NCBI RefSeq assembly: GCF_008035925.1
Contig: NZ_CP036264.1
Span: 643,774 to 707,773, forward strand
Direction: 5' to 3'
DNA: 64,000 bases
From: Stieleria maiorica
Lineage (GTDB): Bacteria > Planctomycetota > Planctomycetia > Pirellulales > Pirellulaceae
Of this stretch, positions 56,394 to 64,000 are shown piece by piece. Each line of letters opens with the position of its first letter. Position 1 is the stretch's first letter. Under the pieces are notes generated by a model. The model saw nothing but the letters and a program-made list of their open reading frames with translations. It was not told the DNA's origin and did no database searches. Both the position numbers and the translations under genes were made by a program.

Positions 56394-56470
56394 GAAAAGG
56401 GGACGGGGGTGAATGGCCCGCGGCTAGCGCCGACGGCTCAGCGTATTGGGCTTAAGCCCGTCCCCTTTTC
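56394..56470. terminator. Long-arm inverted repeat between convergent genes
   Basis: GAAAAGGGGACGGG (56394-56407) is repeated as its perfect reverse complement CCCGTCCCCTTTTC (56457-56470), with about 49 bases between that include further GC-rich symmetry. The element lies between the stops of yaaA (56270, plus) and the GrpB-like gene (56485, minus). It could end transcription from both sides, or be a small non-autonomous repeat. The outer A/T runs give a T-run on either strand. Confidence 0.5.
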
Positions 56471-56484
56471 GCACCGAAAATGAC

Positions 56485-57006
56485 TCAGCCGGCATGGTGC
56501 TCGATCAGGTGGGCGAAGAACACGGACTTGTCGTCGGCGTACCGCTGCGGCTGGCCGGCCCCCTTGCGCCATCGGGTGACCTTCGTTTCCTCGAACCGCA
56601 GCGACAGCTCTCGATCCCGTCGCAGCGCATCGCGGACGGCGATCGAACTGCGATAGAAGGGGCTGTTCAGATAGGTCAGAAAGACGCGGTGGGTTGGTTC
56701 TCCGCTGCGAGGCTTGCAAAGGACGATCGCTTCGGCAGCCCACATCGGCGTGGTGACGCGGCGAAAGTTCAGCCCCTCGATCATGTCGGTTGATTCGGCG
56801 ATCGCCTGTTGAGCGTCATCGTCGTCCCGAACCGCCGCGACCACGTCCAGCACGGGACGGGAGATCATGCCGCCGATCGCCGTGCTGCCGATGTGTTGCA
56901 CATCGATCACCCAACCGAGACAACTGTGCAAAATCCCGCTCCGAGTCTGCTGGAACTCCTGCGGCCAGCGCGGGTCGTAGTGCATCAATCGGACGGTGTC
57001 GGCCAT
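56485..57006 (-). CDS. GrpB family protein (UPF0157 nucleotidyltransferase-like)
   Basis: The 173-residue protein shows the GrpB pattern: VRLMHYDPRWPQEFQQTRSG at the start, then VQHIGSTAIGGMISRPVLDV (the GST-A-I-G loop resembling a nucleotidyltransferase motif), VLCKPRSGEPTHRVFLTYL, and FYRSSIAVRDALRRDRELSL. Length is as expected for the family. The biochemical role is not established; it is related to minimal nucleotidyltransferases. It lies downstream of the SHD1 gene on the same strand but separated by a terminator. Confidence 0.9.
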   Translation of the reverse strand: MADTVRLMHYDPRWPQEFQQTRSGILHSCLGWVIDVQHIGSTAIGGMISRPVLDVVAAVRDDDDAQQAIAESTDMIEGLNFRRVTTPMWAAEAIVLCKPRSGEPTHRVFLTYLNSPFYRSSIAVRDALRRDRELSLRFEETKVTRWRKGAGQPQRYADDKSVFFAHLIEHHAG

Positions 57007-57042
57007 GTTTGGATCGAAACCTGTGGCGTGGCGGCCAGCAAC

Positions 57043-57078
57043 AAAAAAGCGAGCCCATCGCTGCTGCGATAGGCTCGC
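57043..57078 (-). terminator. Intrinsic terminator of the SHD1 repeat-protein gene
   Basis: On the minus strand GCGAGCCTATCGC (57078-57066), loop AGCA, then GCGATGGGCTCGC (57061-57049) form a 13-bp stem with one G-T position, followed at once by six T residues. It lies about 32 bases after the stop of the gene that ends at 57110, and in front of the GrpB-like gene. Confidence 0.85.
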
Positions 57079-57109
57079 CGTATCGTTTCACCCTGTCAAG
57101 CGTTGGACG

Positions 57110-58939
57110 CTACTTGCTGCTCAACAACGGCAGTCGCGATTGCTTGACTTCGTCGCGGATCGACTCGACGTATGACGCATCCGCCGGGCACAGTCGCTCG
57201 AAGGGAACGGTGCAGGTTCGACCGTTGGACTTGAACAGCCGAACGTTGTCGCTGTTGATTTCGATCAAGCGACCTTCGACCTGATACTTACCGGTGTTGT
57301 CGATCCATGTTCGCACGTGGGTCTCGTCCAACGGGTTGATCGCCGGAGCCGCGGGGGCGACGGTGACGACGTGGACATTCAGGGTGTCGTCGGCAGCAGG
57401 GGCTTGGCCGAACAAGTCATCCAGGTTGTCCGTCGCCTCGTCGGCGGGTGCGGCATCGCTGGCCGGTGCATCGTCGGCCGGATCACCGAACAGGTCGTCC
57501 AACGCGTCGGTCGCGGGCGCATCCTCGGTGGCATCGTCGGCCGGGGCGCTCGGGTCGCCGAACAAATCGTCCAGGCCACCATCGGCGGGTGCTGCGTCGG
57601 CGGGTGCTGCGTCAGCGGGGGCCGGATCGCCGAACAGGTCATCCATGGCGTCGTCGGCCGGGGCTGCTGCGGCGGGAGCTTCTTCGGCCGGTGCATCGCC
57701 GAACAAGTCGTCCAAGCCTCCGTCGGCAGGGGCCGAGTCGTCAACTGGGGCAGCATCAGCCGGTGCAGCGTCAGCGGGGGCCGGATCGCCGAACAGGTCG
57801 TCCATGGCGTCATCGGCCGGTGCCGCTGCGGCGGGAGCTTCTTCGGCCGGTGCGTCACCGAACAGGTCGTCCAATCCTCCGTCGGCAGGTGCCGAGTCGT
57901 CAGCAGGGGCAGCGTCAGCGGGAGCCGCATCGGCCGGAGCCGGGTCGCCGAACAGGTCATCCATGGCATCGTCGGCCGGAGCTGCTGCGGCAGGAGCTTC
58001 TTCGGCCGGTGCATCGCCGAACAGATCATCCAAGCCGCCGTCCGCCGGGGCCGGTTGGTCCGCCGGGGCCGGCTCATCCGCCGGGGCGGGTTGGTCCGCC
58101 GGGGCAGCATCAGCGGGTGCCGGATCGCCGAACAGGTCGTCCATCGCTTCGTCGGCTGCTGCCGCTTCGGCGGGAGCTTCTTCGGCCGGTGCATCACCGA
58201 ACAAATCGTCCAAGCCGCCATCCGCGGGAGCCGGTTCGTCCGCAGGAGCGGGTTCGTCGGCAGGAGTTGGCGGATCAGCAGGTGCCGGTTGTTCAGCCGG
58301 TGCCGGATCGCCGAACAGATCGTCCATCGCGTCGTCGGCCGGAGCCGCTTCGACGGGGGCTGGTTCTGCGGGAGCCGGTTCAGCTTCAACAGGAGCCGGT
58401 TCGGCAGGCTTGTCAAACGGATTCGGTTCGGTGGCGGCCGGTTCGCTTTCGACCGGCGGCTTGGCTGCTTCGGTGGTTTCCGCTTCCACGGTTTCAGGGG
58501 CTTCGGCGACGGGCGGTTCCGGCTCGCTGGCGGCCGGTTCTGGTGGAGCGGGCTCGGATTCCGCCGGCGTTTCGGGAGCGGGCGGTGCCACATCGGCCGA
58601 CTCGGGTGCCGGGGGTGCGGCATCCGCTGCCGGAGCTTCGGAAACGATCTCGCCACCACAGCAATCGGCGGAAACGACCGGCGAGCAAGGGATGACTTCG
58701 CAGGCCGGGACGGGATCGCAGCAAACCGGCGCGGGGTCACAGCAGGTGACCACCGGCGTCGTACAGACGGGCTGGGAAACGCAAACGGGTTCCGGGCAAC
58801 AGACGTCTGCGCATGAATCAGACGAGTTCCCACGGAGGCGTTTTAGCAGTCCGCCGGCCGATGCAGGGCCGACGCCGAGCATCACGGTCAAGCAGACAAC
58901 CAGGGTCCACTGAAAAGCGTTTCGGACCTTTCGATTCAT
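57110..58939 (-). CDS. Exported Ala/Pro/Asp-rich DLFG-repeat protein with C-terminal SHD1 domain
   Basis: The 609-residue protein starts with a signal peptide (WTLVVCLTVMLGVGPASA-G) preceded by AGGAG at about 9 bases. Residues about 40-95 are Cys-rich (CADVCCPEPVCV, VVTCCDPAPVCCDPVPACEV), probably disulfide-rich. Residues 95-530 are low complexity and contain 12 DDLFG motifs, alternating MDDLFGDPAPAD and LDDLFGDAPAEE inside a 53-residue unit. The last ~70 residues (VRTWIDNTGKYQVEGRLIEI ... VPFERLCPADASYV) are an SHD1 domain (Sla1 homology 1), common in planctomycete exported proteins. Acidic spacing with hydrophobic LF pairs looks like a multivalent linear-motif scaffold; SHD1 could bind such peptides. 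The role is unknown. Confidence 0.85.
   Translation of the reverse strand: MNRKVRNAFQWTLVVCLTVMLGVGPASAGGLLKRLRGNSSDSCADVCCPEPVCVSQPVCTTPVVTCCDPAPVCCDPVPACEVIPCSPVVSADCCGGEIVSEAPAADAAPPAPESADVAPPAPETPAESEPAPPEPAASEPEPPVAEAPETVEAETTEAAKPPVESEPAATEPNPFDKPAEPAPVEAEPAPAEPAPVEAAPADDAMDDLFGDPAPAEQPAPADPPTPADEPAPADEPAPADGGLDDLFGDAPAEEAPAEAAAADEAMDDLFGDPAPADAAPADQPAPADEPAPADQPAPADGGLDDLFGDAPAEEAPAAAAPADDAMDDLFGDPAPADAAPADAAPADDSAPADGGLDDLFGDAPAEEAPAAAAPADDAMDDLFGDPAPADAAPADAAPVDDSAPADGGLDDLFGDAPAEEAPAAAAPADDAMDDLFGDPAPADAAPADAAPADGGLDDLFGDPSAPADDATEDAPATDALDDLFGDPADDAPASDAAPADEATDNLDDLFGQAPAADDTLNVHVVTVAPAAPAINPLDETHVRTWIDNTGKYQVEGRLIEINSDNVRLFKSNGRTCTVPFERLCPADASYVESIRDEVKQSRLPLLSSK
57560..58330 (-). 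repeat. 159-bp coding tandem repeat (53-residue DLFG unit)
   Basis: Successive 53-codon units contain one DAMDDLFGDPAP and one GGLDDLFGDAPAEE block each. The DNA is similar enough between units that slippage or unequal recombination is likely. Because of the GCN/CCG codon bias several other frames stay open here; they are shadows. Confidence 0.75.
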
Positions 58940-59236
58940 GGTATTGGGCTCCTGAGCGGCCGATCTGCCGCACGATACACGCGGATAAGGGGGAGATTCG
59001 GAAAGCGGCGAATGTTAGAACCGAATATGCTAATTCGCCCAAAATCGGGTCACAAGAAGATAAACTAGGCAAATTGTTCTTGTTCTTCGCCGGCCGGAAC
59101 TCGGGAATCACTCTGTCGGCGGCGTCGGGAAAGGCGATAAAACCAAAGCGGCGACGTCCGCGGCTGATGGCCGCTGCGGCGTGGCGACGTCACCATTCTA
59201 CCAGACTCGTCCCTTCCATACGGTTCAACCAGTCTC
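58940..59236. other. Divergent promoter region
   Basis: About 300 bases lie between the starts of the SHD1 gene (minus) and the sensor kinase (plus). An AT-richer patch (59010-59090, with TATGCTAATTCG and GATAAACTAGGC) is the most likely promoter area. No palindrome or gene was found. Confidence 0.35.
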
Positions 59237-61093
59237 ATGTTTCGCGTGGTTCAAGGACTGTTTTCGTCGATGAGCCTGGAGCGAAAGTGCCTGCTGTTCT
59301 TCGGATCGGCATTCACGCTGTTGATGTGTGGGGCGTTTTTGGTGGTGCAAACGCTCGGCAATCGCCTGGTCCTGCGGACCACGCAGCAACGCGCCCAGGA
59401 TTTGGCCGACGCCCAACTGATGCTGCTTCACAGTGATGCCAAGTGGGCCCAGACCAGCAGCCCCGAAGCGATCGCCGCCAACCAGCCGATCCTGGCCGGT
59501 CTGCGGGCGGAGATGCTGGCCAAGGACATCGAATTCGAAATCATGGGTCTGGAGGACGAGGTGACGTACACCAATTTGCCTCCGATCGCGCCGCCGGAGG
59601 ATCCCGCCGAGCGGCAGCGGCTGCAAGAGCTTGAGCCTCAATTCCGCAGCCAGTTGGCCCGCCGGATCGCCCAGCAACAGCCGGACATCTCCGAGTCGAT
59701 CGACTTGGGTGAAAACGAATCGATGAGCATGATCGGGCTCGGCACGATGCCGGTCCATCAACAGCTCGGTCCGGTCGACGGTCGCTACATCTACTATCGG
59801 CCCGTCTTTCCCAAGCTGACGTGCATCATGTGTCACTCGGCCGAAGGCGAAAAGGCGGCGCTTGCCACGTCGGGCACCCCGATCGAGCAAGCCAGCTTGG
59901 CACCGTTCCGGGTCATCCGCGTCAGCATGCCTTACAAGGACACGGAGAACCAAACCACTTGGATCAGCTCGATCGTCGTCGCGCTGGCGTTGTTCATCGT
60001 CGCCGCAACGCTGTACATGTTGCACGCGTTGATTCGCTACTTGGTCCTCGAGCCGCTTTATCACTTGCGCGACGTCAGCGATTCGATCACCCACGGCGAC
60101 GTGACGCAGCGGGCGGAGATCGAATCGGAGGACGAGTTCCGCGAGCTGGCCGATGCGTTCAATCGGATGTTGCGCGGGATGCTGGAAAGTCAGGAGAAGG
60201 AGCGGATCATCAACGCCGAACTCGACGGCCGGGTCGACCAGTTAGCCCAGCTCAACTGGCAGCTTTACGAAGCCAACCGCGTCAAAAGCGATTTCATGGC
60301 CAACATGAGTCACGAGCTGCGGACGCCCTTGAACAGCATCATCGGGTTCTCCGATGTGTTGCAAGGCATCGACTCGCTGACGGACAAACAACGGCGTTAC
60401 GCTCAGAACATTCAAAAGAGCGGGCGTCTGTTGCTGGAAATGATCAACGACATTTTGGATCTGGCCAAAGTCGAAGCGGGAAAGATGGAGGTCCGCCGCA
60501 ACGAATTTGACCTCGGCCGCCTGGTCACCGCGCAGTGCGACATGATCGGATCGCTGTCGGAAGAGAAGGACATTTCGTTGACCGTCGACGTGCCCGACGA
60601 TCTGCCGACGGCGTATCAAGATCCCAACAAGCTCGGCCAGATCGTCAACAACCTGCTCTCCAACGCGATCAAGTTCACGCCCGAAGGCGGCATGGTGACG
60701 GTGCGGGTGGTCGACCTGTCCGGGGGGCTGTCCACCGGCAGATTCCGGCTGCTGATCATCGACACCGGCGTGGGCATCGCCGAAGAAGACCAGTCGGTGA
60801 TCTTTCAAAAATTCCGCCAGAGCCGCAAAGTGCTCGACGGGGAGGGGCTGACGCGCGAATTCGCCGGCACCGGTCTGGGGCTTTCGATCGTCAAGGAATT
60901 GGCCAAACTGCTCGGCGGTGAAGTCGGTTTCGAAAGCGAACTCGGACGCGGCAGCACTTTTTGGGTGGAGTTGCCGTGGCGATTGAGCGATGAAACATTG
61001 CAATTGGCCACCGAGTTGTCTCAGCCGCGCGGATTACCCACGCCGACCAATGGAACCGTCGGTGACGTGCCCGGTGACATGGTCGCAAAGTGA
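59237..61093 (+). CDS. Sensor histidine kinase with periplasmic CxxCH haem-binding sensor domain
   Basis: The 618-residue protein has TM1 near residues 19-38 (CLLFFGSAFTLLMCGAFLVV), a periplasmic domain of about 200 residues ending with PVFPKLTCIMCHSAEG (Cys196-x-x-Cys199-His200, a c-type haem site of the DUF3365/Tll0287-like kind), and TM2 near 245-270 (ISSIVVALALFIVAATLYML). A HAMP domain follows (about 275-325), a short coiled coil, then HisKA with FMANMSHELRTPLNS (phospho-acceptor His359) and HATPase_c with N box NNLLSNAIKFTP, G1 DTGVGIAEED and GTGLGLSIVKELA. It would phosphorylate a response regulator in response to redox state or a haem ligand such as NO or CO; no response-regulator gene is adjacent. 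Confidence 0.9.
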   Translation: MFRVVQGLFSSMSLERKCLLFFGSAFTLLMCGAFLVVQTLGNRLVLRTTQQRAQDLADAQLMLLHSDAKWAQTSSPEAIAANQPILAGLRAEMLAKDIEFEIMGLEDEVTYTNLPPIAPPEDPAERQRLQELEPQFRSQLARRIAQQQPDISESIDLGENESMSMIGLGTMPVHQQLGPVDGRYIYYRPVFPKLTCIMCHSAEGEKAALATSGTPIEQASLAPFRVIRVSMPYKDTENQTTWISSIVVALALFIVAATLYMLHALIRYLVLEPLYHLRDVSDSITHGDVTQRAEIESEDEFRELADAFNRMLRGMLESQEKERIINAELDGRVDQLAQLNWQLYEANRVKSDFMANMSHELRTPLNSIIGFSDVLQGIDSLTDKQRRYAQNIQKSGRLLLEMINDILDLAKVEAGKMEVRRNEFDLGRLVTAQCDMIGSLSEEKDISLTVDVPDDLPTAYQDPNKLGQIVNNLLSNAIKFTPEGGMVTVRVVDLSGGLSTGRFRLLIIDTGVGIAEEDQSVIFQKFRQSRKVLDGEGLTREFAGTGLGLSIVKELAKLLGGEVGFESELGRGSTFWVELPWRLSDETLQLATELSQPRGLPTPTNGTVGDVPGDMVAK

Positions 61094-61277
61094 GCGACAC
61101 ACGCCTCGCCAGGCTTTGGCGCAATACCGCCAAGTTAAGCTCGACGGGGGGCCCGGACGCTGGCGCGAACCGGCTGATGTCAAACGATCATCAGCCGTTT
61201 GGCGCGAGCCTACGGACCCTGGCCCGATCAAAATGGACTTCGCCCGATAGAAACGACGCTCCCTTAGCAGCTTGCCG

Positions 61278-61736
61278 ATGAAACCAGTTCAACTTTTTAC
61301 CGACGGCGCGTGCAGCGGAAACCCCGGCCCGGGAGGCTGGGCGTTCATCCTGCGTTGCGGCAAAACCGACAAGGAACTCGAACGCTCGGCCGGTGATCCA
61401 CAGACGACCAACAACAAGATGGAATTGCAGGCCGTGATCGAAGGCCTGAAAGCTCTCAAGGAGCCCTGCGAAGTCACGTTGTACGCCGACAGCAGCTACG
61501 TGCTGCAAGGCATGCAGAGCTGGATGAAGGGTTGGAAGAGCCGCGGCTGGAAACGAAAAGACGGTTCGAAACTGGTGCCCGTCAAGAACGTCGAACTGTG
61601 GCAAGAGTTGGACCGGCTGATGCAAACGCACCGGATTAAATTCGAACACGTCAAAGGCCACAGCGGCCACTTGGAAAACGAACGCTGCGACCAGTTGGCC
61701 GTCGCCGCGTATCAACGCTATCTGGTCAAGAAGTAG
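61278..61736 (+). CDS. rnhA: Ribonuclease HI
   Basis: The 152-residue protein begins [20 protein letters not shown] and keeps the four catalytic carboxylates: Asp in FTDGACS, Glu in NNKMELQAV, Asp in LYADSSYV and Asp in NERCDQLA, plus the [10 protein letters not shown] loop and the basic handle ([14 protein letters not shown]). It degrades the RNA strand of RNA-DNA hybrids. ATG 61278 is preferred to TTG two codons earlier. The stop is 9 bases before the DJ-1 family gene, which suggests co-transcription. Confidence 0.95.
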   Translation: MKPVQLFTDGACSGNPGPGGWAFILRCGKTDKELERSAGDPQTTNNKMELQAVIEGLKALKEPCEVTLYADSSYVLQGMQSWMKGWKSRGWKRKDGSKLVPVKNVELWQELDRLMQTHRIKFEHVKGHSGHLENERCDQLAVAAYQRYLVKK

Positions 61737-61745
61737 GAACCAACG

Positions 61746-62276
61746 ATGGACGAGACCCCGCTGGCGGGAAAATGCGTGCTGATCCTGGTCGGAGACATCT
61801 ACGAGGACCTGGAGCTGTGGTACCCGAAACTGCGTTTGATCGAAGCCGGTGCGGCGGTCACCGTGGCCGGCCCCGAAGCGGACCGGTGCTACGCGGGAAA
61901 AAACGGCTACCCCTGCGTCTCCGATGCGCGGATCGATGCGATGGATGAAGCGTCCTTTGACGCACTAGTGGTCCCTGGCGGATTTATGCCAGACAAACTG
62001 CGGCGTGACCCGGTCGTGCTGCGATTGGTCCAGGCATTCCATGACGCCAACAAACCGATCGCCGCGATATGTCACGGCGGTTGGATCCCGATCTCCGCGG
62101 GTGTCTACCGGGGCATCAACGTGACCGGATCGCCGGGGATCAAAGACGACTTGATCAATGCGGGGGCAAGCTACGTGGACGCCGCCGTTGTGGTTGACCG
62201 CAACCATGTGACCAGCCGTCGGCCCGATGACCTGCCGGATTTCTGTCGAGAGCTGATCAAGCTCTGTTGCGATTAG
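61746..62276 (+). CDS. DJ-1/PfpI family protein
   Basis: The 176-residue protein has the class I glutamine amidotransferase-like fold of PfpI: VLILVGDIYEDLELWYPKLR (conserved Glu in the first loop), VTVAGPEADRCYAGKNGYPC, FDALVVPGGFMPDKLRRDP, and the nucleophile elbow IAAICHGGWIPISAGVYRG with Cys followed by His. Residues VTGSPGIKDDLINAGASYVD complete the family pattern. Members are cysteine peptidases, deglycases or chaperones; which applies here cannot be told. It follows rnhA closely. Confidence 0.9.
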   Translation: MDETPLAGKCVLILVGDIYEDLELWYPKLRLIEAGAAVTVAGPEADRCYAGKNGYPCVSDARIDAMDEASFDALVVPGGFMPDKLRRDPVVLRLVQAFHDANKPIAAICHGGWIPISAGVYRGINVTGSPGIKDDLINAGASYVDAAVVVDRNHVTSRRPDDLPDFCRELIKLCCD

Positions 62277-62336
62277 AAACAACGCACTCGCCCGGGACAC
62301 CGCCGCCCAAGTGTCCTTGTGACCCGACGCGGTTGG

Positions 62337-62861
62337 TCAACCCTTGCGACCCAACGACGCAGCGCCGAACGCTGCGATGCCGCAGCCGACAGCCAAACCG
62401 GCGGTGATCACCGCGTTCCAACCCCACCGCGCCTTCTCCGTGACAACCGCGTGGTAGGTGTACGGCGACACCAGATCGAGCGAGCGGACTTCCATGTCCT
62501 CAAAATCCAGCACCACCGACGCCGGCTCCACCCGCGCGTAACTCTCTTCGACTTCCTGCAGGTGAGATTCGGTTGTGGTCGTGGTTTCGATCATTGCCCA
62601 GCGAACAGCGTTGTATCCCGCCCCCAAGAGCAGCGCCACGGCCACCAAGGCGAGCGCGACGAACGCGACCGCCCCGGCCCCGGTCGCCGTGGCCGGAGCC
62701 GTCTCGCTGCCCCCCGTTTCGACGCGCGGCAGTTTTCTCAGCTCACCCAGTTTTGGGATCGGCACGTCACCGCGGCAATGGGGGCATGGCGTGGTGTCAC
62801 CCGCCTGGGCAGGGGTGACCGAAAGTTCAGCGTGACAATTTGGGCAAGATAGCAGGTGCAT
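62337..62861 (-). CDS. Zinc-ribbon protein with two membrane helices
   Basis: The 174-residue protein opens MHLLSCPNCHAELSVTPAQA and then CPHCRGDVPIP, a CxxC...CxxC zinc ribbon. An Ala/Thr-rich linker leads to TM1 (about residues 62-84, AVAFVALALVAVALLLGAGY), an outside loop of about 55 residues (Glu-rich, VEESYARVEPASVVLDFEDM), and TM2 near the C-terminus (AVITAGLAVGCGIAAFGAAS). Such zinc-ribbon membrane proteins are frequent in planctomycetes and uncharacterised. It converges with the DJ-1 gene. Confidence 0.75.
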   Translation of the reverse strand: MHLLSCPNCHAELSVTPAQAGDTTPCPHCRGDVPIPKLGELRKLPRVETGGSETAPATATGAGAVAFVALALVAVALLLGAGYNAVRWAMIETTTTTESHLQEVEESYARVEPASVVLDFEDMEVRSLDLVSPYTYHAVVTEKARWGWNAVITAGLAVGCGIAAFGAASLGRKG

Positions 62862-63789
62862 CGGCTAAAATATGAAGAAGATTTGAAGTTGTTGCGGGTG
62901 GACCCGACTGATGACGGGACTAAAATCTTACTCGTACTCGATCACGCCACGATACATGCCGCTCCCACACCGGACTGACCGCCCCCGTTAAGCGAGAAAC
63001 GTTCCGTCTCTCTGCTCGATGGACCGCGATCACGACGCCTGTCGGACATCCCCGATGACCCGCGGCTAAATAGCGAACTAGTTTGTTCGTACGAGCGATC
63101 CGGTGGAATCGGATCTGCGACTCAGATTGGTGGCGTGAACACGTCGGGAACGGCATGGATGGCGAAAGTCGAAGTCCAACACCAGCAATGGTTGCGTGGA
63201 TGGTAGGAACGAATTCCCATCGACCGAAAGAGACCTTCGCGTCCAACTTCCAAGCTTTGATCAAGCGGAACCATTCCGCTCGGTCGGGTTCAGGTGGTAC
63301 GCGAGAATCGACTCGACGGTTCATTTTCGTTTACTGTCATCGGTTGCCCAACCGGCGTGAAGTGAAGGCACGAGGTGAAGACAAGGGTCATGCTTGGGGA
63401 AAGTTTGCACGGGAGAGTGACGGGCAGCAGCGCCAGTGCGCTTTCTCGCTCCCGGCAAAGTCAACTCAATCAAGATCAACTGGGACAACTGGAAAGTTTT
63501 TCCAATTGGTCGCGGACGCCAGGGAAGCGTTAGGGGGGTGGTAGAGTTTTCTCAGCGAATTTCAATCACACACCGTTGGATAGCTCGCCATGGTACCCGG
63601 CGATGCGGTTTGATCACTGGCAATTGGATCACTGGCAATTGGATGACTGGCAATTGGACCACTGGCAACCCGCCCATTGAACTGGAGTAGCGGTTTGGTG
63701 ATTTTCACCAAATCACCCCTACGCCGAACCGACACACTGATCATCATTCATTACAGATACCCTGCACTGTTCCTCTTGGAGTTTTAGTT
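62862..63789. other. Long spacer without a supported gene
   Basis: About 930 bases hold only short frames (for example minus 62920-63324 and plus 63083-63544) whose translations lack family motifs, signal peptides and ribosome sites. A 15-bp tandem repeat lies at 63612-63671. The region may carry the long leader of the gene that starts at 63790. Confidence 0.45.
63612..63671 (+). repeat. 15-bp tandem repeat, four copies
   Basis: GATCACTGGCAATTG at 63612 and 63627, GATGACTGGCAATTG at 63642 and GACCACTGGCAACCC at 63657, with an exact 15-base period. A 25-codon frame (ATG 63603 to TGA 63680) reads through it as MRF plus four DHWQL-like pentapeptides, but no ribosome site precedes it. Confidence 0.9.
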
Positions 63790-64000
63790 TTGTTCGATAC
63801 CCTCTTGGACGAATTTGAAGACGTCGCCGCACATTCCGCCGAAGCGGTGACCGGTGGCTTTCGCAAACTTCCCATTGATGAGAACGAGGAAGATGGTGGC
63901 GTGGGTTCGCCTTCGCAAGTGGCCGAAGGTGAAGTCCAACTGGACAGTCCAGACGAATTGCTGGCGGTCGAGGAAGCGGAGACTTGGTCCGACGACCCGG
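63790..64000 (+). CDS. N-terminus of acidic hypothetical protein (partial, runs off right edge)
   Basis: A TTG start at 63790 has GGAG 8 bases upstream and opens a frame that stays open to the end of the window, about 70 codons. The translation begins (M)FDTLLDEFEDVAAHSAEAVT and continues acidic (ENEEDGG, SPDELLAVEEAETW). There is no signal peptide or LEPxxLL motif in the visible part. The leader TTGGAGTTTT resembles CTGGAGTTTT before the 2250-residue surface-protein gene. Family not recognisable from this fragment. Confidence 0.55.
   Translation, partial: MFDTLLDEFEDVAAHSAEAVTGGFRKLPIDENEEDGGVGSPSQVAEGEVQLDSPDELLAVEEAETWSDDP

Noticed and set aside
57294..58913. A 539-codon Ser/Ala/Gly-rich frame on the plus strand (and others nearby)
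   Set aside because: Mirror of the Ala/Pro/Asp repeat gene; the minus frame has the signal peptide, ribosome site, SHD1 domain and terminator.
62920..63324. A 134-codon minus-strand frame in the right-hand spacer
   Set aside because: Arg/Val-rich, no ribosome site, no family resemblance; more likely non-coding spacer or repeat DNA.

Overview
The window reads as chromosomal DNA of a planctomycete close to Rhodopirellula/Stieleria (order Pirellulales). The evidence is high GC; secreted proteins that begin with the planctomycete export motifs (LEPRRVLAA, LEQLERRQLLAAE, LEDRILLSAD); two sulfatase domains and a DUF1501 protein; an SHD1-domain protein; and large spaces carrying short dispersed palindromic repeats. 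No rRNA, tRNA, CRISPR array, integrase or intact transposase was seen.

Left third (1-17 kb): the N-terminus of a matrixin-like secreted protease running off the left edge, a secreted FAD oxidoreductase, an alpha/beta hydrolase whose tail is made of a 228-bp tandem repeat, a small exported hypothetical protein, a decayed SGNH-type fragment, an unusual glycoside hydrolase family 2/sulfatase fusion, an orphan DUF1501 protein, a translationally coupled pair of zinc-ribbon membrane proteins, a second sulfatase and a secreted hypothetical protein. The sulfatases and the GH2 domain suggest scavenging of sulfated polysaccharide.

Centre (17-51 kb): four same-strand giant surface-protein genes fill almost 34 kb. 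The first (2250 aa) has duplicated surface-anchored domains, Calx-beta, FG-GAP/VCBS repeats, and cohesin-like and dockerin-like modules. The next three (about 3181, 2606 and 2988 aa) are paralogues. All begin with RVFDFY.LE.R.LL on a non-ATG start, carry a DUF4347 domain, then interchangeable middle modules (beta-helix or DNRLRE-like, LamG, DUF2341, cadherin-like repeats). All end in an acidic linker and an almost invariant C-terminal hydrophobic module. Supermodules of exactly 1146 bp recur inside and between two of them with long stretches of identical DNA. This cluster is the best candidate for an undescribed cell-surface system.

Right third (51-64 kb): mostly housekeeping genes. They are a PQQ-like propeller membrane protein, a small zinc-ribbon protein next to a zinc alcohol dehydrogenase, a methyltransferase divergent from yaaA, a GrpB-family protein, an exported DLFG-repeat protein ending in an SHD1 domain and followed by a clear intrinsic terminator, a sensor histidine kinase with a periplasmic CxxCH haem site, an rnhA/DJ-1 pair, a zinc-ribbon membrane protein, and the TTG-started beginning of an acidic protein at the right edge. 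All coordinates and motifs were read by eye; family names come from recognition of motifs, not from searches.
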